This document shows, in pieces, positions 60,166 to 64,000 of a stretch of 64,000 nt of DNA. This DNA is from Rhizobium oryzicola (GTDB lineage Bacteria; Pseudomonadota; Alphaproteobacteria; Rhizobiales; Rhizobiaceae), in assembly GCF_030504645.1 (NCBI RefSeq), contig NZ_JAUKWQ010000003.1, forward strand, positions 186,001 to 250,000. Direction: 5' to 3'. Within the stretch, counting starts at the first letter, position 1, and each line of letters starts with the position of its first letter. Under the pieces are notes generated by a model. It was not told the origin of the DNA and did not search any database. It saw only the letters and a program-made list of their open reading frames with translations. The position numbers and the translations under genes were made by a program.

Positions 60166-61052
60166 TTCGGCAGCTGGCCCCCGAGGTTGATGCCGGGCTG
60201 CTTGATCATGTTGTTCTCAAGTCCCCACTTCTTCATGATGGCCGCATAGGTGCCGTTGTCCATCAGCACCTTGATCGTGTCGTTCAGAAGCGGGCCAAGC
60301 TCTGAACCCTTCTGCACTACGGCACCCTGGAAGAGATCTTCAAAGCCGTTCTTCTGGCCGACGCCCGTGAGTTCAAGCTGGCCGTTGGCTTGGGCGACGA
60401 AATAGGTCAGTGGGGCCTGGGAGGAGAAGAACGCATCAGCGCGTTTGGAACGGACAGCGAGGATTGAGCTTGGCTGATCCGTGTAGGACTGGATTTCGAT
60501 GGGTTTCTTGCCGTCGGTCTTGCACTTTTCCGCCTGCACCTGAATGACGCGTTCCGCCGAACCGCCAGACATCACGGCGATGCGGTTGCCACAGGCGGTA
60601 TCGAGAGAGGTAATGCCCTGCGGGTTACCCTTCTGGACCGCAAATACGACGAATTCCTGAACCCAGTCCACGAAATCGTTAGCCTCTTCACGGCTCTTGA
60701 AATCGCCGACCGGTCCGATGGCGAACTGGTACCGGCCGGCATTGATGCCGGTCAGTTCCGCCGGCAGGCCGCCGACCGTCGCGTGTTCGATCTTAATGCC
60801 GAGAAGCTGGGCGATGGCCTGAGACAGGTCCTCGCTGGCGCCTTCCATCTTCGTGCCCGTCACGATTTCGTAAGGCGGGAACGAGCCGTTGTTGACGGAG
60901 ATCATCTTGCCTTCGGTACGGATCTTTTCCGGCAGACGGGCGCGAAGCTGCTCGTTCACGGTCTGCTTCGGAATGGCTGCATCTTGGGCAAGAGCGTGGC
61001 CGCCGACCAACAAGCTCATCAATGCGGCGGAGGCAATCAGTTTGGCATTCAT
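60162..61052 (-). CDS. Polar amino acid ABC transporter substrate-binding protein
   Basis: Periplasmic binding protein of family 3, 296 residues, with a Sec signal peptide (MNAKLIASAALMSLLVGGHALAQDA). The mature region has GKMISVNNGSFPPYEIVTGTKMEGASEDLSQAIAQLLG, GINAGRYQFAIGPVGD and LLNDTIKVLMDNGTYAAIMKKWG. It is the first gene of a three-gene importer operon and lies 60 bp after the decarboxylase-like gene. Its solute may be the substrate of the neighbouring M20 or decarboxylase-like proteins. Confidence 0.93.
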   Translation of the reverse strand: MNAKLIASAALMSLLVGGHALAQDAAIPKQTVNEQLRARLPEKIRTEGKMISVNNGSFPPYEIVTGTKMEGASEDLSQAIAQLLGIKIEHATVGGLPAELTGINAGRYQFAIGPVGDFKSREEANDFVDWVQEFVVFAVQKGNPQGITSLDTACGNRIAVMSGGSAERVIQVQAEKCKTDGKKPIEIQSYTDQPSSILAVRSKRADAFFSSQAPLTYFVAQANGQLELTGVGQKNGFEDLFQGAVVQKGSELGPLLNDTIKVLMDNGTYAAIMKKWGLENNMIKQPGINLGGQLPK

Positions 61053-61112
61053 GTGCTGTTCCCTTTTTCTATGCCTGAATTGTCGTGTCCCGGTTCTGGG
61101 GCGAGGATAGGG

Positions 61113-62075
61113 TCAGTGTTTCCCCGCCTGCACGGGGAAGAGGTCCGCAGGCGTCAGTCGCCGGCTCAGGATCTTCTGTTCGTAAAGTTCGGTGGCGAAA
61201 TCGGAAATCATCGTCTCGTTTTCGGCAAGCCCGCTGACATTCCAGTTCGGCGGCAAATCGGAGGCGCAGCGGCGCAACTCATCGATCATCCAGGGCGTCG
61301 TGTCGGCGTATTTCTCACGCTTATCGAGCCACAAGCGCTGAGACTCATCGATCAGCGAACTGACTTCATCCATGATCCAGGGATGTTCCTTGACGAGTTC
61401 AGCCTTGAAGCCAATCAGGTGCATGCCCGGAACGTAACCGACATCGTTGAAGTAGGCGACTTCCGAGGCGCGGTAGTCGTCCAGCACCTGCCGGAAGGGC
61501 GACTCCTGATCGAAAAAGCCCTTGGGCATGAAGGGTGTGAAGACGGCATCAAGGCCACCATCCAGCAGAAGGTCCACCATAGGGCGCTCGCCGGGTGCAG
61601 CCTCGATACGGCCGGGTCGTCCGAAACCATCGAGGCGATCGGTGATCGGGTGGGCTTCTGTCAGGCGGCCAGCATACCACATGGCATCCTCGACGCCGAC
61701 CCCTTCGCGGCGGAGTGCGGCGCGGGTCCAAGTATTTCCGGAGTCGCGCCAGCCGGTCACACCGATCTTCTTGCCTGCGAGGTCCGAAAGCGTGCGGATT
61801 GGGCTCGTCTTCGCAGTAATGATGCAGCGATGACGAAAGCCGCGCATGATGAAGTTGGGAATGCCGACAACACTGTCGTCTCCGTCATGGCGCAGTTGCG
61901 CATAACGGCTGAAGGACATTTCTGCTGCGTCATGCGCTTCGTCCTTGGCAATGTTGGCGACTAGCGTTCCGACCCGGTCCACTTCTATGTCCAGGCGAGG
62001 GGAGGCGACGTCTCCCAGAACCAGAGGGGTCATATAATCCCAGTCACGCAAGGCAAGGCGCAGTTTCAGAGGCAT
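61113..62075 (-). CDS. 4,5-dihydroxyphthalate decarboxylase-like / NMT1-fold protein
   Basis: Protein of 320 residues of the periplasmic-binding-protein fold, without a signal peptide, so it is cytoplasmic. It resembles 4,5-dihydroxyphthalate decarboxylase: LKLRLALRDWDYMTPLVLGDV, EMSFSRYAQLRHDGDDSVVGIPNFIMRGFRHRCI and GVTGWRDSGNTWTRAALRREGV. No other phthalate gene (dioxygenase, dehydrogenase) is in the window, so it may decarboxylate another compound or only bind one. It heads the minus-strand operon with the amino acid importer and is divergent from the MocR regulator. Confidence 0.82.
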   Translation of the reverse strand: MPLKLRLALRDWDYMTPLVLGDVASPRLDIEVDRVGTLVANIAKDEAHDAAEMSFSRYAQLRHDGDDSVVGIPNFIMRGFRHRCIITAKTSPIRTLSDLAGKKIGVTGWRDSGNTWTRAALRREGVGVEDAMWYAGRLTEAHPITDRLDGFGRPGRIEAAPGERPMVDLLLDGGLDAVFTPFMPKGFFDQESPFRQVLDDYRASEVAYFNDVGYVPGMHLIGFKAELVKEHPWIMDEVSSLIDESQRLWLDKREKYADTTPWMIDELRRCASDLPPNWNVSGLAENETMISDFATELYEQKILSRRLTPADLFPVQAGKH

Positions 62076-62110
62076 TTTCGGTGCTCACTACAATGTCGAT
62101 GAATGGAAAT

Positions 62111-62160
62111 TAAATGTTCATCCATACGCTGACAAATGTTATTACGTTATTGAACATTTA
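62111..62160. promoter_or_regulatory. 10-bp inverted repeat pair, candidate MocR operator
   Basis: TAAATGTTCA (62111-62120) and TGAACATTTA (62151-62160) are exact reverse complements, 40 bp centre to centre (about four helical turns). A third AAATGTT at 62134-62140 is a direct repeat of the first. They fill the gap between the decarboxylase-like gene and the MocR gene. Confidence 0.6.
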
Positions 62161-62174
62161 TAGGTGGCATAAAA

Positions 62175-63500
62175 ATGGGCGATATTGCGAGTGCGAACTG
62201 GCTTGCCAAAAAAATCACCAATCGAACGCAGCGGGGAATCGCCTTGGAGACCAGCGCCCTCGTACGGGCGGGTGTGTTGCCAGTTGGCTCACGGCTGCCG
62301 CCGATCCGTGATCTCGCCTATGAACTGAAGGTGAGCCCAGCCACCATCTCCGAAGCATGGAGCGAACTCAGGCGACAGAAGATCATCACCGGTCGCGGGC
62401 GAAACGGCACCTGGGTGAGTGGCGAGCGCTTCGTGGCAAAGCCGGAGCGTTTGGCGAGCTCCGGTAATTATGCGGCGGGGGTTCTCGACCTTTCCATGGC
62501 CGTACCTGACGTCACGCTGTTGCCACCGCTCGGCAGGGCCCTCGCCTATGGAGCTACGATCAGTGACCTCAACAGTTACGAGCGAAGCCGCATCGTGCCG
62601 GAACTGCGCGATGCGGTCGAGGAGACCTGGCCCTACGTACCCGAAGCCTTTCTGGCCACAAATGGTGGGTATAATGCCGTCTATGCAACAGTGCGCGCGT
62701 TGCTGCTGCCGGGTTCTGTGGTAGCCGTCGAGCATCCAACAGCAATGCGCATTCTCGATATTCTCGAAGATCTGGGCGTTCGGATCGTGCCTGTCGTTTC
62801 GGATCAGGAAGGACCGACTCCCGAGAGCCTGCGCCAGGCTTTGGCCGAACGCCCGGCGGCCTTTCTCTTCCAGTCGCGCCTGCATTCCGTCACGGGGCGA
62901 ACGGTCAGCGCTGAGCGAATGAAGGCATTGGGTGACCTACTTGCGGAGAGCGACACATTGATCATTGAGGATGACGGTATCGCCGACATTTCCTCTGCAA
63001 CACCGACCTCCTTAGGCGGACGCTTTCCGGACCGGACGGTGCGAATTTTGTCTTATTCGAAGACGCTTGGGCCGGATCTCCGGCTTGCCGTTCTCTCAAG
63101 CTCGCTGTCGATCGTCGAGCAGATCCAGTCCTATCGTGCCTTCAGCGCCGGCTGGACAAGTCGCCTGCTGCAGGGTGCCGTCGCCTGGCTGCTTAAGGAT
63201 GCTGAGACCACGGATCTTGTGGCGAGGGCGCGGGAAATCTATCAGTTGCGGCGAAACCGCCTGGCCGAAGCATTGTCCAGTCGTGGTGTCGAAACAGAAG
63301 CTGGCAGCGGATTGTGCCTTTGGGTCCCCGTGGAGTCTGAGCCGTTTGCCATGGTTACGCTGGCTGCTCGCAATATCGCTGTGGTGCCGGGAGCCAAGTT
63401 TTCTGTCCTGCCAAGCCACCATCTGCGTGTGGCAACCAGCAGGCTAACCGACCGTTGCGAAGAAGCGGCGGATGCCATTGCCCTTGCCCACCGGATGTAG
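62175..63500 (+). CDS. MocR-family regulator (GntR wHTH fused to a PLP aminotransferase domain)
   Basis: Regulator of 441 residues. Residues about 1-80 are a GntR-type wHTH (AGVLPVGSRLPPIRDLAYELKVSPATISEAWSELRRQKIITGRGRNGTWV). Residues about 100-435 have the fold-type I aminotransferase pattern with the PLP lysine K296 in LSYSKTLGPDLRL and the preceding DD of LIIEDDGIADI. MocR proteins sense amino acids or amines through PLP. AGGTGG precedes the ATG. It is divergent from the decarboxylase-like/importer operon and probably controls it through the inverted repeats in between. Confidence 0.92.
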   Translation: MGDIASANWLAKKITNRTQRGIALETSALVRAGVLPVGSRLPPIRDLAYELKVSPATISEAWSELRRQKIITGRGRNGTWVSGERFVAKPERLASSGNYAAGVLDLSMAVPDVTLLPPLGRALAYGATISDLNSYERSRIVPELRDAVEETWPYVPEAFLATNGGYNAVYATVRALLLPGSVVAVEHPTAMRILDILEDLGVRIVPVVSDQEGPTPESLRQALAERPAAFLFQSRLHSVTGRTVSAERMKALGDLLAESDTLIIEDDGIADISSATPTSLGGRFPDRTVRILSYSKTLGPDLRLAVLSSSLSIVEQIQSYRAFSAGWTSRLLQGAVAWLLKDAETTDLVARAREIYQLRRNRLAEALSSRGVETEAGSGLCLWVPVESEPFAMVTLAARNIAVVPGAKFSVLPSHHLRVATSRLTDRCEEAADAIALAHRM

Positions 63501-63525
63501 ATAATCCGCACTTGTCTTTGCTGGC

Positions 63526-63549
63526 CACCCGGACCATACGATCCGGGTG
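63526..63549. terminator. Bidirectional hairpin between convergent genes
   Basis: CACCCGGA (63526-63533) and TCCGGGTG (63542-63549) form a perfect 8-bp stem with an 8-nt loop between the MocR gene and the RraA-like gene. There is no immediate T-tract on either strand; a T-rich stretch follows 15 bases later on the plus strand. Confidence 0.55.
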
Positions 63550-63591
63550 AGCGTAGATTATATGATTTTGTGCCGGAAGCAGCACGTTTAA

Positions 63592-64000
63592 CTAGCGACC
63601 GTTCTTCTCACGCCAAGCCTTGTACATCTCCTGATATTCATCCTTGGTGCCGGGGTAGAGCCCGATGATCCCCGCTCCAGCCTTGACCTGCTCCAGCACA
63701 AAATCCTCGTAGCTTTCCATGCCCGTGCATTCCTCGGCGATCTCTTCCGCCAGATGAGCGGGGATGACCATCACGCCATCACCGTCGCCGACCAGAACAT
63801 CGCCGGGAAAGACGGCGACATCACCGCAGGAAATCGGCACGTTGATGTCGATTGCCTCATGCAGCGTCAGATTGGTCGGAGCTGATGGCTTGGCGTAATA
63901 GGCGGGCATGTCGAGCGCGCCGATGCCTTCGGCATCACGGAAACCGCCATCGGATACGACACCGGCAGCGCCACGCAGAGCCAGCCTTGTGATCAGGATC
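63592..64000 (-). CDS. RraA-family 4-hydroxy-4-methyl-2-oxoglutarate aldolase-like protein (partial, 5' end outside window)
   Basis: C-terminal 135 codons or so of an RraA/HMG aldolase-family protein; the frame is open to the window edge, so the start is missing. Visible landmarks are LITRLALRGAAGVVSDGGFRDAEG (substrate arginine and metal aspartate), HEAIDINVPISCGDVAVFPGDVLVGDGDGVMVIP and a C-terminal EMYKAWREKNGR tail. Family members cleave 4-carboxy- or 4-methyl-4-hydroxy-2-oxo acids or decarboxylate oxaloacetate. That would fit as a terminal step for an aromatic or dicarboxylate route encoded nearby. Confidence 0.9.
   Translation of the reverse strand, partial: ILITRLALRGAAGVVSDGGFRDAEGIGALDMPAYYAKPSAPTNLTLHEAIDINVPISCGDVAVFPGDVLVGDGDGVMVIPAHLAEEIAEECTGMESYEDFVLEQVKAGAGIIGLYPGTKDEYQEMYKAWREKNGR

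Overview
The window is about 60% G+C and almost fully coding. Gene families, operon style and the density of ABC importers suggest a Rhizobiaceae-like alphaproteobacterium (Rhizobium, Agrobacterium or Ensifer type), most likely an accessory replicon or an adaptive chromosomal region. I saw no rRNA, tRNA, CRISPR array, intact insertion sequence or replication gene. The content is nearly all small-molecule uptake and catabolism: parts of five solute-binding-protein-dependent ABC importers, each linked to a set of catabolic enzymes and local regulators.

Layout. (1) 1-1513: end of a polar amino acid importer (permease, binding protein). (2) 1886-2590: lone EthD-like protein. (3) 2650-8003, minus: peptide/nickel-type importer with a fused double ATPase. 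(4) 8408-14128, plus: SRPBCC protein, acyl-CoA ligase, Ohr, thiolase-like protein, DUF35-SDR fusion and cyclase, with a convergent MarR-like regulator (14107-14646). (5) 14741-21481: racemase-fold protein, quinone oxidoreductase, HpaI-type aldolase, FCD-GntR regulator, two-component flavin monooxygenase plus flavin reductase, 2-hydroxyacid dehydrogenase and VOC protein. (6) 21728-34814: LysR regulator divergent from a ten-gene operon with two DUF885 proteins, two dehydrogenases, a complete oligopeptide-type importer and an SDR. (7) 34811-41693: a large winged-helix/ATPase regulator, an exported alpha/beta hydrolase, an isochorismatase-type hydrolase, a membrane protein, an SDR and a LysR regulator. 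(8) 41870-42100: wreck of a glutathione S-transferase gene. (9) 42107-56732: long minus-strand operon leuC-leuD-gntR-livK-like-livHMGF-PEPM/ICL lyase-hyuB-hyuA-isochorismatase-fold protein, divergent from a flavoprotein. (10) 56753-64000: small membrane protein, M20 amidohydrolase, polar amino acid importer, 4,5-dihydroxyphthalate decarboxylase-like protein, MocR regulator and a partial RraA-type aldolase.

How the genes work together. Each block pairs an importer with hydrolytic or C-C-cleaving enzymes and a regulator. The most coherent candidate for an undescribed pathway is block 9. It joins hydantoinase A/B, a LeuCD-type hydro-lyase and an ICL/PEPM-family lyase with the catalytic KRCGH motif to a branched-chain-type importer and a GntR/UTRA regulator. 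Two related 19-bp operator-like sites lie at the two divergent or internal promoters. A ring-opening, hydration and retro-aldol cleavage route for a cyclic imide or lactam would fit; this is inference.

Two patterns cross block boundaries. All five binding-protein/permease junctions carry a predicted RNA hairpin. Six intergenic copies of a palindrome close to TTTAAGCTTAAA lie in the first 17.5 kb and could define the regulon of the MarR-like protein. Several enzymes have lost hallmark catalytic residues: the thiolase-like protein, the SDR half of the fusion, the racemase-fold protein, one DUF885 protein and one isochorismatase-fold protein.
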